Assembly (NCBI GenBank): GCA_051004815.1 | Contig: JBPCJY010000018.1 | Coordinates: 11,817 to 75,816 of the forward strand | DNA length: 64,000 nucleotides | Direction of reading: 5' to 3' | Origin: JBBQXY01 sp051004815 | GTDB taxonomy: Bacteria; Chloroflexota; Ktedonobacteria; Ktedonobacterales; Ktedonobacteraceae | Shown here: positions 23,877-33,288 of the stretch, in pieces | Layout: every line of letters begins with the position of its first letter | Numbering within the stretch: the first letter of the stretch is position 1 | The notes under the pieces: model-generated | Seen by the model: only the letters and a program-made list of their open reading frames with translations | Databases searched by the model: none | What the model was told of the DNA's origin: nothing | Translations under genes and position numbers: made by a program

Positions 23877-26174
23877 TTATTGACCAAATTGCCCATTCCC
23901 GTTACTTGGAAAAGGAGCTTGATCTTGACCAAACTGAGACGAATTTTGACTTTGGCCCTGCTGCGGACCTCTCTGCCAATGCTGACGAGAAGCTGGCCCT
24001 TGCGGCTGCTGTCCTTGTCCAACATTAGGCTGCGAATTTGGCACCTGGTTGGCAGAAGGAAAGAACGATTGACCTTGCTGCGCGAACCCTGCTTGACCGG
24101 GCTGATTGCCAAACTGCCCCTGGTCACTAAAGTTCTGCTGCGTCTCAAAGCCAGCGAAATCGCCAAAACCGGGCTGATTGCCAAATGCTTGTGGCGAACC
24201 ACCAAAACCAGGCTGATTGTCAAATGATGGCGAACTGCCAAAATTCTGCTGCCCACCAAAGTTTTGTTGATTGTTAAATGTCGGCGGCTGCCCACCAAAT
24301 GATGGCGACTGCCCACCGAAACCAGGTTGCCCACCAAATGACTGCTGGCCATTAAAGCCTTGTTGGTTATCAAAAAACTGTTGACCATTAGAGCTTTGTT
24401 GATTATCAAAGCCTTGTTGATTATCAAAAAACTGTTGACCATTAAAGCCTTGTTGATTATCAAAAAACTGCTGACCATTAAAGCCTTGTTGACCATTAGA
24501 GCTTTGACTATTAAACGTGGGCTGAGCGTAATCTTGCTGATTAGTAAAGGCATATTGCCCATTTCGTGCGGGCAGAGCCACTAACGGACCAGAGTTTCCA
24601 GGCTCAGGCAGCGGTGGGAAATTACCAGAGAAACCTTGATTCCAATTAGTCTCCGCACCAGGATTGAGTGTCTGCTGATAGAACTGGTTCCCATTGCCAG
24701 CAGCCAATTCTGTCACGGAAGCCATACCTGGGAATGCACCCATCATTTCGTTTCCACGATCTGGCAAACGGAAGGTTGAAACCGAGGAACGGAGTTGATC
24801 TGACAATTCGGCCAGATAACTCACGCTGCTGGCCGCTTCCTGCGTACCAATGTTCGTCTGGCGGGTGATATCGGAAATTTGTCCCATCGCAACGGCTACC
24901 GCTTCTGAGACCGAAGTCTGATCGTTAGCAGCACGCGCAATACGTTCAATCATCTGGGCCTGGCGTTCCACAGCACTGTAGATAGCGTTCAAAGAGCGGC
25001 CCGCTTCATCCGCGAGTTGTGACCCCTTTACGACTTCCTGAGTGCTGTCTTCCATAGCGACAACCGCCTCATACGTGTCGCCCTGAATACTTTTGACCAG
25101 GGTATCAATACGTTTAGTCGACTCGGTCGAGCGTTCCGCGAGTAGCCGGATCTCGTCGGCAACGACCGCAAATCCACGTCCATGCTCACCAGCCATGGCC
25201 GACTGAATAGCGGCGTTGAGGGCAAGCAAGTTCGTCTGATCGGCAATATCTTCGATGATACGCACGATTTCACTAATCTCATTGGAGCGTTCACCAAGGC
25301 GTTTGATTTTCTTGGAGGTTTCTTGCACGTTCTCGCGAATAAGCATCATACCGTCAATGGTCTGGCGCACGGATTGTTGGCCGCTATTGGCGTTACGCAG
25401 GGCTTCCTGCGCCGCTTCCGCGCTTAACTGAGCATTGCGAGCGACGTTTTGAATGAAGACGGCCAGTGCTTCCACCGCTTCGGTGGTCTGGGAGATTTGT
25501 GCTACCTGTGTTTCTGAGGCCTGCGCCAGTTCAGACGAGCGATCAAGGATACGGCGGGTAGCGTTCGTTACCTGCACAGCCGTGACTTGCACACGCCCAA
25601 CGACTTTGGCAAGCTCTTCGATCATATAGTTAAATGAGTCGGCCAACACACCGAGTGTATCTGGTGTCACCTCGGCCTGCACACGCAGGTCGCCATCACC
25701 GACCGCGCTTACCTCTTGTAACAACTTCTCGATCTGTGCTTGTAGCGCGGAAGCATCGGTGCCATTGGCACTGAAGGCAGACCCACCGCTCGCTGTTCCC
25801 GGACTCTCTAACAGCGAATTTAACGCCATTGCAAGCATAGCAAATTCATCATCACCATTGACGGTTGCCCGCACAGTACGATCCCCGCCCGCGTAATCAC
25901 GACAAACATCAACAAGTCCCAGTAAACGATCTTTAATTTTACGCTGCACAAAATAATTGATGGTCAGCACGCCAATTAAAACCACAATGGCACAGACTAC
26001 CACGACAAGGACAAAGGTAGTGGCATCACCACTACTATTACTACTTTGGAGTCGCTGAGACGCAAATACTCCCAAGATAGCGATTAAAACGACTGGAATA
26101 GTCGCTGATACAACCAGTCCTACCTGCATCAGCGCATTGACAGTCATTCCGCCTCTGTTGCGATCAGGGTTCAT
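23877..26174 (-). CDS. Methyl-accepting chemotaxis protein with Q/N/F/G-rich tail
   Basis: A 765-residue transducer. Two membrane spans (about residues 8-34 and 47-72) enclose a loop of only about a dozen residues, so there is no outer sensor domain. HAMP-like segments follow (about 72-220), then the signalling coiled coil with its hairpin tip 'EDIADQTNLLALNAAIQSAM' and 'GEHGRGFAVVADEIRLLAERS'. After about residue 510 the chain becomes a 250-residue low-complexity tail rich in Gln, Asn, Phe and Gly. ATG 26174 was chosen because AGGAGG (26183-26188) lies 8 bases upstream. It feeds CheW (upstream) and CheA (downstream, 149 bases away). Confidence 0.93.
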   Translation of the reverse strand: MNPDRNRGGMTVNALMQVGLVVSATIPVVLIAILGVFASQRLQSSNSSGDATTFVLVVVVCAIVVLIGVLTINYFVQRKIKDRLLGLVDVCRDYAGGDRTVRATVNGDDEFAMLAMALNSLLESPGTASGGSAFSANGTDASALQAQIEKLLQEVSAVGDGDLRVQAEVTPDTLGVLADSFNYMIEELAKVVGRVQVTAVQVTNATRRILDRSSELAQASETQVAQISQTTEAVEALAVFIQNVARNAQLSAEAAQEALRNANSGQQSVRQTIDGMMLIRENVQETSKKIKRLGERSNEISEIVRIIEDIADQTNLLALNAAIQSAMAGEHGRGFAVVADEIRLLAERSTESTKRIDTLVKSIQGDTYEAVVAMEDSTQEVVKGSQLADEAGRSLNAIYSAVERQAQMIERIARAANDQTSVSEAVAVAMGQISDITRQTNIGTQEAASSVSYLAELSDQLRSSVSTFRLPDRGNEMMGAFPGMASVTELAAGNGNQFYQQTLNPGAETNWNQGFSGNFPPLPEPGNSGPLVALPARNGQYAFTNQQDYAQPTFNSQSSNGQQGFNGQQFFDNQQGFNGQQFFDNQQGFDNQQSSNGQQFFDNQQGFNGQQSFGGQPGFGGQSPSFGGQPPTFNNQQNFGGQQNFGSSPSFDNQPGFGGSPQAFGNQPGFGDFAGFETQQNFSDQGQFGNQPGQAGFAQQGQSFFPSANQVPNSQPNVGQGQQPQGPASRQHWQRGPQQGQSQNSSQFGQDQAPFPSNGNGQFGQ
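24341..24512 (-). repeat. 36-bp coding repeat in the MCP tail
   Basis: The sequence repeats with a 36-base period and encodes 12-residue units close to 'FNGQQFFDNQQG', about four to five copies with small changes. Shorter FGGQ-type repeats continue on the C-terminal side down to about 24190. Confidence 0.85.
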
Positions 26175-26220
26175 CCGCAGGGCCTCCTGTGTGTAAAAAT
26201 ACATCTAGAGAAAAGCTTTT

Positions 26221-26901
26221 TTATGATAGAGCCTCATAATGCTGCATCTTGTCGGAGAAAAGCAAACGCGCCGCATCTAACAACACTATCGAGCGTTGTT
26301 GATCGAGCAACGCAAACCCTGCAGCATAGGGAACAGCCCATGATGGAATATTGCTCTGACGTGTACTTACGGGGGCAATGGAAGACGGGGCTATAGGTAC
26401 CATTTCACTGACACCATCCACGACCAGGCAAATTATCATCTCGTTGTAATGCACCGACAACAAACGAGTACGCGGATTATAGGGTAGCGGCTCCATAGCA
26501 AGAAAGGCACGCAAGTCTACCACTGACGCGATAGAACCGCGCAGATTGATCACTCCCCTTAGCCATGATGCGACATTTGGAACAGGTGTGACATCTAACA
26601 AACGTTCAACACCTTGAATATGTTCAGCTTTAAAAGCAAACTCACGTTCAAGTAACGAGAAAACGAGATATTGCTCGCCATTCACAACATTTGCTTGAGC
26701 GGGGGGAGCGGTACGCTCTGATCGCGCCTGCGTAAGTTGCGCAAGCTGAGACTGTAATGCGGCCACAGATGCACGAGAACTACGCTGACTTCCACGAGCA
26801 TCCGCAGGCATCCTCTGTTGTGTTCCTGAGCGCGGAGCAGCCGACATCGCTTGTGCTAGCAGAACATCGCGTTGCCGCATTATTTGATCATTGCTGGCCA
26901 C
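26221..26901 (-). CDS. CheW-like scaffold protein
   Basis: A 226-residue protein with a polar N-terminal stretch of about 75 residues and a CheW domain (about 80-220: 'EQYLVFSLLEREFAFKAEHI', 'WLRGVINLRGSIASVVDLR', 'DGVSEMVPI'). CheW links transducers to CheA. The GTG at 26901 is taken as start because GGGGGAG stands 7 bases upstream; longer in-frame starts up to 26967 have no such site. It lies between the second CheY-like gene and the MCP in the operon. Confidence 0.88.
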   Translation of the reverse strand: MASNDQIMRQRDVLLAQAMSAAPRSGTQQRMPADARGSQRSSRASVAALQSQLAQLTQARSERTAPPAQANVVNGEQYLVFSLLEREFAFKAEHIQGVERLLDVTPVPNVASWLRGVINLRGSIASVVDLRAFLAMEPLPYNPRTRLLSVHYNEMIICLVVDGVSEMVPIAPSSIAPVSTRQSNIPSWAVPYAAGFALLDQQRSIVLLDAARLLFSDKMQHYEALS

Positions 26902-26998
26902 AAAAATACTCCCCCAGGCGACCGTGTAAGTCGCCCACATAAAACCTGTGTGTGTCCGTCCATACACAAAGAATACAGTTTACACGTATCCCTTGTAG

Positions 26999-27364
26999 CT
27001 AGACAAGGCTTTGAACGCTCGCGACCAACTCATCACTATCAAATGGCTTGGTCATATACAAATCCGCGCCCTGTCTCAACCCCCACGATTTGTCCAATGG
27101 GGTATTCTTACTCGTCAATAAAATGATCGGGATGTGTCTACTGACTTCAAAACTTTTGAGTTTCCGACACAGTTGAAAACCGTTTTGTTTTGGCAGCACT
27201 ACATCCAACACAATACAATGTGGGCGTTCCTTAAATACCTTCTCCATTGCCTCATCGCCATCAACGGCTGTGATTACATCAAAACCACTGTTGCGCAGTG
27301 GAGCGACAATCATTGTTAACTCTGTCCAACTATCATCCACAACCAGTATCTTCTGCCCAGGCAT
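26999..27364 (-). CDS. CheY/PilH-like response regulator
   Basis: A 121-residue single receiver domain. Acidic pocket 'VVDDS', phospho-Asp in 'IVLDVVLPKQNGFQ', Thr/Ser in 'IILLTSK' and Lys in 'MTKPFDSDEL' are all present, so it should accept phosphate from the CheA in the same operon. There is no output domain. It lies 116 bases after the first regulator and 97 bases before cheW. Confidence 0.92.
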   Translation of the reverse strand: MPGQKILVVDDSWTELTMIVAPLRNSGFDVITAVDGDEAMEKVFKERPHCIVLDVVLPKQNGFQLCRKLKSFEVSRHIPIILLTSKNTPLDKSWGLRQGADLYMTKPFDSDELVASVQSLV

Positions 27365-27480
27365 CTCATTATACCTTTCCAGTCCGCCATTTACGCTAGT
27401 AGCATGGGAAATAATGGCTATGCCACTAACGAATCTATACCTATTCCATCGATGGGGCTATAGGTATACATATACATCGC

Positions 27481-27912
27481 CTAGCCACGACGACGTAAGC
27501 GCGTTCGCATCCCCTCGTGTTGAGGTGGCACACGCTCTTGCCAGTTCACAAGATGCTTCTTCACGGTCTGGACGAGTTCCGCGGAGTCAAAAGGTTTGGT
27601 CAGATATTCCGTTGACCCGGCAAGTCGCCCACGCATCTTGTCAAACAAACCGTCCTTCCCACTGAGCATAATAATCGGTATTTGTCGAAACTGCAAGTTT
27701 TTCCGTATTATCTGGCAAATATGGTACCCATCCATACGCGGTAACTGGATATCGAGCAAAATAACGGCAGGCATTTCATCTGCCACTGAAGTCAAGGCAC
27801 TGAGACCATCTCCAGCAGTGATCACTCTAATATGCTCCCGCTGTAGGGTCATTTGGACGATCTTGCGCACAGTGGGACTATCGTCCACAACGAGTACTGT
27901 CGGTTCAGCCAT
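27481..27912 (-). CDS. CheY/PilG-like response regulator
   Basis: A 143-residue receiver domain with 'VVDDSPTVRKIV', phospho-Asp in 'ILLDIQLPRMDGYH', 'IIMLSGKD' and 'LTKPFDSAEL', plus a short basic tail ending 'RTRLRRRG'. Its ATG directly follows the stop codon of the DUF4388 gene, so the two are tightly coupled. This order, DUF4388 then receiver, recalls PatA-type loci. Confidence 0.92.
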   Translation of the reverse strand: MAEPTVLVVDDSPTVRKIVQMTLQREHIRVITAGDGLSALTSVADEMPAVILLDIQLPRMDGYHICQIIRKNLQFRQIPIIMLSGKDGLFDKMRGRLAGSTEYLTKPFDSAELVQTVKKHLVNWQERVPPQHEGMRTRLRRRG

Positions 27913-29292
27913 TTAGATAAACCTCCTACTTGGCTCTGATGACCTATAAGGACTACCATCACTTTCAGGCACAATACCCAGTGGTGGTGCTGGCAGCGTT
28001 TCACGCCCCCGAGACATCTGCGTATTGCGCTGCGCACGATAAACCTGATACTGTTGGATTTCTTGATCGATTTCAGTTAAAAATGCCTTCCAAGCAAAAT
28101 TGAGATTGCGACCAGTGTGTGAATTTCCTACCTCGTCCCGCAGCAGCTCGGCAAATACCATGCGTAAAAATGCGGCCAGGCCGAGCACCGCCTCCCAATA
28201 GAATTCCTCTAATTGCTCTCCTTTGACCAGTTTGTCCAGCGTTAGTATACTGGTGCAGTCAAGTTTGCCATTGGCAAATTCGGCAGTTTCCAAGATGGGA
28301 TAGTGCTGCTTCGATAAGAGGTATAATTGTTGGGCAAAGCGGCGTTCCAGGTAGCGAACGACCTCTCCGTAGGGTACTTGTCCCCGTCCACGCAAACTTT
28401 TCGCGTAACTTCCATGGTGCGCCAGCAAACCATTGATGCACTCAGAGAGGATCGTGACAAGGCCAAGCAGGTGCTGTGTGGGGTTAGAAGATTGTCGTTG
28501 TCGTGTCAAGTTTGTCTGGCATTTGATGATAATATTAGAAAGGTCTTGCTGTACTTCGCCCTCCAGTGCGGTATCCACGATTTCGATAAGGCGCAGTTCC
28601 AGCAGACGCATCATTATACGAGCGACACGCGCCTCTGGCGTCATGAGTGCCTGAGCGATAGCTTGCAGCGGCAATTCGCCGTTCGAGAGGCAAAGAACTT
28701 CAATATTGTCCTGGCTTAACCCAAGGCTTCGGACATCGTTATTTACCTCTGGCAGCCAACGTGCCACTGTTGTACGCGTTAGGTGCGTCTCACCCATTTC
28801 TTCCCACTCGTCCGCCTGGCGCAACGCTTCCAGCAGCACCGAGTCGATATCTAACGGCTGAAGTTTATTCTCCATCGGCACCAATTGACGATGAAAGGCA
28901 AAACGCCCATCCACCCAGCGCAAAGCATGGCTGATCGACTGCGTTACAGAGAATTCCAGGCGCTGTTGCATTTCGGCAAGACTCATCATATGCCGTTCGA
29001 CCAGGATAGATAGTGCTGCCTGTATATTTCCGCCCACCATTTCACGTACAGCATGGGCAGTTTGAGGATCAAGCCTGTTGATGAGGCAGAGCATAACGAG
29101 TAAGTCCGGTTGCGCTACGCCTTCTTCACGAAGGGCAACAATCTGACCTTTGCGTAGACTGATAGTCAGCGTTTCAGGTCCCGAGTACACGAAAAGCGTC
29201 CCTGTTTTCCCACTCAGCGCGAGCATTTTTAGGATGGATTGAAGACCTAACGTTTGCAGGTCTCCATCCATAATACGATCTTGCTGCTCCAT
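27913..29292 (-). CDS. DUF4388 domain protein (PatA-like), first gene of chemosensory operon
   Basis: A 459-residue protein. The N-terminal part (about residues 8-110) has the DUF4388 pattern: 'GDLQTLGLQSILKMLAL' then 'KTGTLFVYSG', 'ISLRKGQIVAL' and a helical continuation to 'ALRWVDGRFAF'. This domain is found in cyanobacterial and deltaproteobacterial signalling proteins such as PatA. The rest is mostly alpha-helical and not recognised. ATG 29292 was chosen; the frame is open to 29361. The stop abuts the next start. It may be an output or scaffold for the CheY-like proteins; the role is inferred from context. Confidence 0.78.
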   Translation of the reverse strand: MEQQDRIMDGDLQTLGLQSILKMLALSGKTGTLFVYSGPETLTISLRKGQIVALREEGVAQPDLLVMLCLINRLDPQTAHAVREMVGGNIQAALSILVERHMMSLAEMQQRLEFSVTQSISHALRWVDGRFAFHRQLVPMENKLQPLDIDSVLLEALRQADEWEEMGETHLTRTTVARWLPEVNNDVRSLGLSQDNIEVLCLSNGELPLQAIAQALMTPEARVARIMMRLLELRLIEIVDTALEGEVQQDLSNIIIKCQTNLTRQRQSSNPTQHLLGLVTILSECINGLLAHHGSYAKSLRGRGQVPYGEVVRYLERRFAQQLYLLSKQHYPILETAEFANGKLDCTSILTLDKLVKGEQLEEFYWEAVLGLAAFLRMVFAELLRDEVGNSHTGRNLNFAWKAFLTEIDQEIQQYQVYRAQRNTQMSRGRETLPAPPLGIVPESDGSPYRSSEPSRRFI

Positions 29293-29401
29293 CGTTCCGT
29301 ATTGTTCCTTTCCCAGACAAGCCTGCCCAATGCCACTAGTGACGACCGCGAGACTCGCCAAAAATGCTGTCTAGCGCAGGACGTTGTGCTTTCCACATTC
29401 T

Positions 29402-29482
29402 TTATGAGACACACTCACTGCACACCTGCTCAACGGCAGTGAGTACATGATCTATCGTAAAAGGTTTATTGACATAGTACAT
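29402..29482 (-). pseudogene. Remnant of a receiver domain C-terminus
   Basis: A 26-codon frame reads 'YYVNKPFTIDHVLTAVEQ' and ends with a stop. This is the 'KPF' lysine strand and last helix of a CheY-like receiver, with nothing before it (an in-frame stop precedes). It is too short to fold and is read as debris of a lost response-regulator gene at the head of the chemosensory operon. Confidence 0.5.
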
Positions 29483-29574
29483 TTACTGACGAGGTTAAAA
29501 TACCCCATTGAACAGTGTACTGCAAAACGAATTAGGCGGGTATTAAGAAAATGGGAGAAGCTATTAAATTTGTA

Positions 29575-30312
29575 TTAAATATTCTGGAATTCCACATTGC
29601 CGTTGAAAACATACCCTATTCCTGGCTCGGTTAATATATAGCGCGGCCGCGATGGCTCCTCCTCTACTTTCAGCCGCAGTTGTCGCACATAGACGCGCAA
29701 ATAGTCAGCTTCCGCCCCATACTCAGGCCCCCAAACCGCTCGTAATAATGAACGATGGGTAAGCACCTTCCCCGCATAAAGCATGAGGTGTCGCAACAAT
29801 TCAAATTCGGTCGGTGTCAACTTCACCTCTTGCGTACCTGCTCGTACTTGCCTCCTCACCACATTCATGAGGAGATAGCCATCTTCGCTCCGCAAAATAT
29901 CGGGTTGCAAGAGTGCTTCTCCCCCGTTTTCTGCCGTAGCAGCGCGTCGTAAACAGACGCGTACGCGTGCTTGTAATTCATCATTGCTGAACGGCTTTGT
30001 CAGATAGTCATCGGCACCCAGGTCAAGTGCCTCGACCTTCTGCTTTTCTTCGGTGACAGCAGATAAGACAATAATGGGGGTCTGTGTCCAGTGACGTAGC
30101 TGTTTACACACGTCCAGACCACTATATTCGCCTGGCAGACAGAGGTCAAGTAAGATCAGATCAGGCTGATGAAGCCGTACCAGTTCCAATGCCTGTTTGC
30201 CGTCATTGGCTACCAACACCTCGTAACCACTGACAGCAAGATTGCGGCGTAACATCCGTTGAATGGGTGGTTCATCATCGACGACTAAAATGCGTTTGCT
30301 TTTCCCTTTCAT
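29575..30312 (-). CDS. OmpR/KdpE-type response regulator
   Basis: A 245-residue DNA-binding regulator. Receiver at residues 7-120 ('VVDDEPPIQRM', phospho-Asp in 'ILLDLCLPG', 'IVLSAV', 'LTKPFSNDEL'); winged helix at about 145-240 ('VKLTPTEFELLRHLMLYAG', 'YLRVYVRQLRLKVE', 'PGIGYVF'). The start overlaps the histidine kinase stop by 4 bases (ATGA), so the two form a coupled pair. The closest known layout is KdpDE, but no kdpFABC genes are near and the target genes are unknown. Confidence 0.92.
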   Translation of the reverse strand: MKGKSKRILVVDDEPPIQRMLRRNLAVSGYEVLVANDGKQALELVRLHQPDLILLDLCLPGEYSGLDVCKQLRHWTQTPIIVLSAVTEEKQKVEALDLGADDYLTKPFSNDELQARVRVCLRRAATAENGGEALLQPDILRSEDGYLLMNVVRRQVRAGTQEVKLTPTEFELLRHLMLYAGKVLTHRSLLRAVWGPEYGAEADYLRVYVRQLRLKVEEEPSRPRYILTEPGIGYVFNGNVEFQNI

Positions 30313-33170
30313 TGTTGCCCCTCCATGGTAGGTGTACTATCATTGGGACTGCTAGAAAACATCTCGAAAGAAGCGTTCATGTTGGAGCTAGCGGCATCCT
30401 CCGCTGACTCCTCCCTGGCAATACCAAAGGGCCTACCATCTGCGGATGCGCCACTATAGGCGTGTATAGGCAACGTGAAAACAAAGCACGAGCCAACCCC
30501 ATCGCGTGCCGTTTCTACACCAATATGCCCCTGATGAGCCTCGACAATACCACGGCAGATAGCTAACCCCAAACCACTTCCACGTACATTCAAGCCATAA
30601 AATGTCTTAAAAATACGTTCCCGCTCACCAAGCGGCACCTCCGGCCCATGATCGATTATTTTCACACACAGAGCATGCTGAGGCGCGTCAGCTGTCGCCT
30701 CTACGAGCGTTTCAAACGACAGGAGAATCTCCTGATCGCTGGGACTATGGCGCACGGCATTCTCAATCAAGTTGTAAAAGACGCGTTCCAGTTGTACGTG
30801 GTCGGCATAGATAAGCGGGAGATTGGGTTGAATGTGTAGCCGAACAGTGCGGTCCACTAATGTCCGTTCTAGCCGTATCATTGCCCCATGCACAATCTCG
30901 ATGATATCGCACCATTCTTTATCCAGAATGAGTGCCCCCATCTCAATGCGCGACATTTCAACCAGGGCATTCACCAGGACACCGAGGTGATCGGTCTCCA
31001 CATCAATGTCTTCGAGGATTTCGCGTCGTATCTCCTCGTCCCACTCGACGCCTTCTTGCAGCAGACCGGTCACAGCAGCTTTTATGGTTGTCAATGGAGT
31101 GCGCAGATCGTGCGATACCGATGAAAGAAGGGCCGACTTATTCTTCTCTTCGTGAACCTGCTCGGTGACATCATGAACCTGTAGGACATTAGCCATCGCT
31201 ACATTTTGCTGATTGTACAATGGATAGCGCGACAGTTGGTAGTGGTGATCTGAAGGCGCACTATCTGGTAAGAGCGATGGGCGATTGAATGGTCTTCCTT
31301 GCTGCTTGCCGTTGCGTCTATCCGCGTAGGACACCGGGTTTCCCTCTCGATTTGAGCGGCCCAGTACGCGTTCAATAGCTAGCACACAGCGCAAATCCCG
31401 ACGATTAACCATGCCTTGACTGAAATCTTGCAAATACAAACGGACTTCCGCGGCATTTCGTATGCGCGGCAAGAGATATCCGAAGATATCCTCCATTTTA
31501 CTTCCCGTCGCGGTACCCATGTGCAACCCACAAAAGGTTTCCGCGGCGCGATTCATAAAAACACACATGCCATTGAGATCAACCACAAACCAGCCATCTT
31601 TAAAATGGTCATGCTCTGCTTGATTAAATTGCGTCAATAACCGCCCTAACTCGCTCAATACTTGGGCGCGGGCCAGAGCTGTTTCGGCGGTCTGGGTCAG
31701 CAACGCAACGCCATCATCTTGCCAATGCGGTACAGCTTCTCGGAATATACTGGCTATTTCCTCGGTGAAGGCTGCCGAAGAGAATGAGGGAGCAGCTATC
31801 GTAGGTGATGTACCGCTATCAACGGCAGATGTCCGTAGAGAGAAGCTATGGGCCGCGGAGGGAGCAGCAACCGGTTCAGCAGAGGCCGTATCAGCCAGCA
31901 GAGAGGATTCTTCCTGCTGCACAGCCTGTAACATTGCCTGTAATTCACGTTCGCCTCGTGTCAATAGGTGATCGCTGATAAAATGGAGCAAGCTGCTAAA
32001 ACTAACGCCAAACGTCTGTTCCGCCTCGGAGCGTACATGGGCCAGAATCTCGTGCTCATCCTCGTTCTGCGCATACGTTCGCTCAAGTTGCTCGATAGCG
32101 TTTTGAAAACGGCTCCTCTGGTGCGCGGATTCAATCAGTATACCGTTATGAATAGCGATCGTAGCCTGGCTGGCGAAGAGCGACAAGATATCCGCTTTCA
32201 ACGGCGTAAATCCACCGGACTCTGACGAGCAGAGCAGTAATGCTCCATACACAGTTGTTCCCGTCATGAGAGGATGGCTAAAAATAGAATGTATGCCAAG
32301 CTCAGTAGTGAAGAGACGACTGTAGGGAAACCGCTCATCCGCGAAGATATCATTAGAGACGCACGGCTGGCGGTGACGCAGGGTAAAGCCAATGATCGAG
32401 TGATCAGCGAGGATATCTTTTCTTCCTACAATGCGCTGCAATAGAATGGGGTTAAGGCCGGACTGGGCCTTCAAACGGATTCCTCCCTGCTCAAAAGTTA
32501 CAATGGCGGAAGCAACATGCAGTGCTTTTGCGACACCTTCCACGATTTGGGTAAGGATAAAGGGCAGATCCATTTTTGAGGTCAAGGCACTGGAAACGTC
32601 TTTGAGGGCTTGACGCTGACGGTCTTGTATCTCCGCGCTCCCACCCACCTGCGCACTTTCAATGGCGGCCGCTAACACATGGACCACGGCTCCAATCAGG
32701 CGTTGTAATGTGCTATCAGCGTAGGCATTAAGAGCCGTGCTTCCAAGCTCAAGTGTCCCCAACACGCGCTCTCCCACAATCAGGGGCGCAATAACTGTGG
32801 CATGGAGTTGATAGCACCCGCTCAATGCGTCGCCACACTGAGCCGGTGGGCCATCAAGTCCAGTCGGGTAATTGGTGACGACCATGGTAGGCGCAAGCAG
32901 TAATTGCTCGACACGAGACCCTTCTAATGGATGCTGGTGATAGGTAGCACTCCAAAGGCCATTTTCATAATGACAAGCGGTAACACGTACAGCCTGACGA
33001 TCATGGCGCAGCAATACGACACCAAAAACATCAAAAGGGATCGCCGGCTCCAGTTCGGCAGCCAGCAGCGTATAATCCGGTTTTGCACCACGCACACTAG
33101 AGACAATTCGTGCTACTCGCTCAACAATACTCGATTCTTGTACCGTTGGCGTTTGGGTTTTTGCCTCCAT
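30309..33170 (-). CDS. GAF-GAF-PAS sensor histidine kinase
   Basis: A 953-residue cytoplasmic kinase without membrane spans. Two GAF-like domains cover about residues 25-180 and 195-365. A helical linker leads to a PAS-like domain around 535-670 ('WFVVDLNGMCVFMNRAAETF'). The HisKA helix has the phospho-His in 'SVSHDLRTPLTTIKAA' (about 715), and the ATPase has 'NLIENAVRHSPSD' and 'GLGLAICRGIVEAH'. The tail of about 50 residues is polar. ATG 33170 is preferred to an upstream in-frame start at 33236. It is paired with the OmpR-type regulator. GAF and PAS domains suggest a small-molecule or redox signal from inside the cell. Confidence 0.88.
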   Translation of the reverse strand: MEAKTQTPTVQESSIVERVARIVSSVRGAKPDYTLLAAELEPAIPFDVFGVVLLRHDRQAVRVTACHYENGLWSATYHQHPLEGSRVEQLLLAPTMVVTNYPTGLDGPPAQCGDALSGCYQLHATVIAPLIVGERVLGTLELGSTALNAYADSTLQRLIGAVVHVLAAAIESAQVGGSAEIQDRQRQALKDVSSALTSKMDLPFILTQIVEGVAKALHVASAIVTFEQGGIRLKAQSGLNPILLQRIVGRKDILADHSIIGFTLRHRQPCVSNDIFADERFPYSRLFTTELGIHSIFSHPLMTGTTVYGALLLCSSESGGFTPLKADILSLFASQATIAIHNGILIESAHQRSRFQNAIEQLERTYAQNEDEHEILAHVRSEAEQTFGVSFSSLLHFISDHLLTRGERELQAMLQAVQQEESSLLADTASAEPVAAPSAAHSFSLRTSAVDSGTSPTIAAPSFSSAAFTEEIASIFREAVPHWQDDGVALLTQTAETALARAQVLSELGRLLTQFNQAEHDHFKDGWFVVDLNGMCVFMNRAAETFCGLHMGTATGSKMEDIFGYLLPRIRNAAEVRLYLQDFSQGMVNRRDLRCVLAIERVLGRSNREGNPVSYADRRNGKQQGRPFNRPSLLPDSAPSDHHYQLSRYPLYNQQNVAMANVLQVHDVTEQVHEEKNKSALLSSVSHDLRTPLTTIKAAVTGLLQEGVEWDEEIRREILEDIDVETDHLGVLVNALVEMSRIEMGALILDKEWCDIIEIVHGAMIRLERTLVDRTVRLHIQPNLPLIYADHVQLERVFYNLIENAVRHSPSDQEILLSFETLVEATADAPQHALCVKIIDHGPEVPLGERERIFKTFYGLNVRGSGLGLAICRGIVEAHQGHIGVETARDGVGSCFVFTLPIHAYSGASADGRPFGIAREESAEDAASSNMNASFEMFSSSPNDSTPTMEGQQ

Positions 33171-33248
33171 CAATTTTCTCTGTCCCTCGTGTACCCTAGA
33201 TGTCTCGTGCCAATCCCTGGCAATTACTGTCCGCAAACTGTACCTGCA

Positions 33249-33288
33249 AGTATAACACAGGAAATTTAACAGAACAACACATATGTGT
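33249..33288 (-). promoter_or_regulatory. Probable promoter of the kinase-regulator pair, with palindrome
   Basis: On the minus strand a -10 box TATACT (33249-33254) and a weak -35 box TTGTTC (33272-33277) are 17 bases apart. A 12-bp palindrome ACACATATGTGT (33277-33288) touches the -35 box and could be an operator. Confidence 0.4.
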
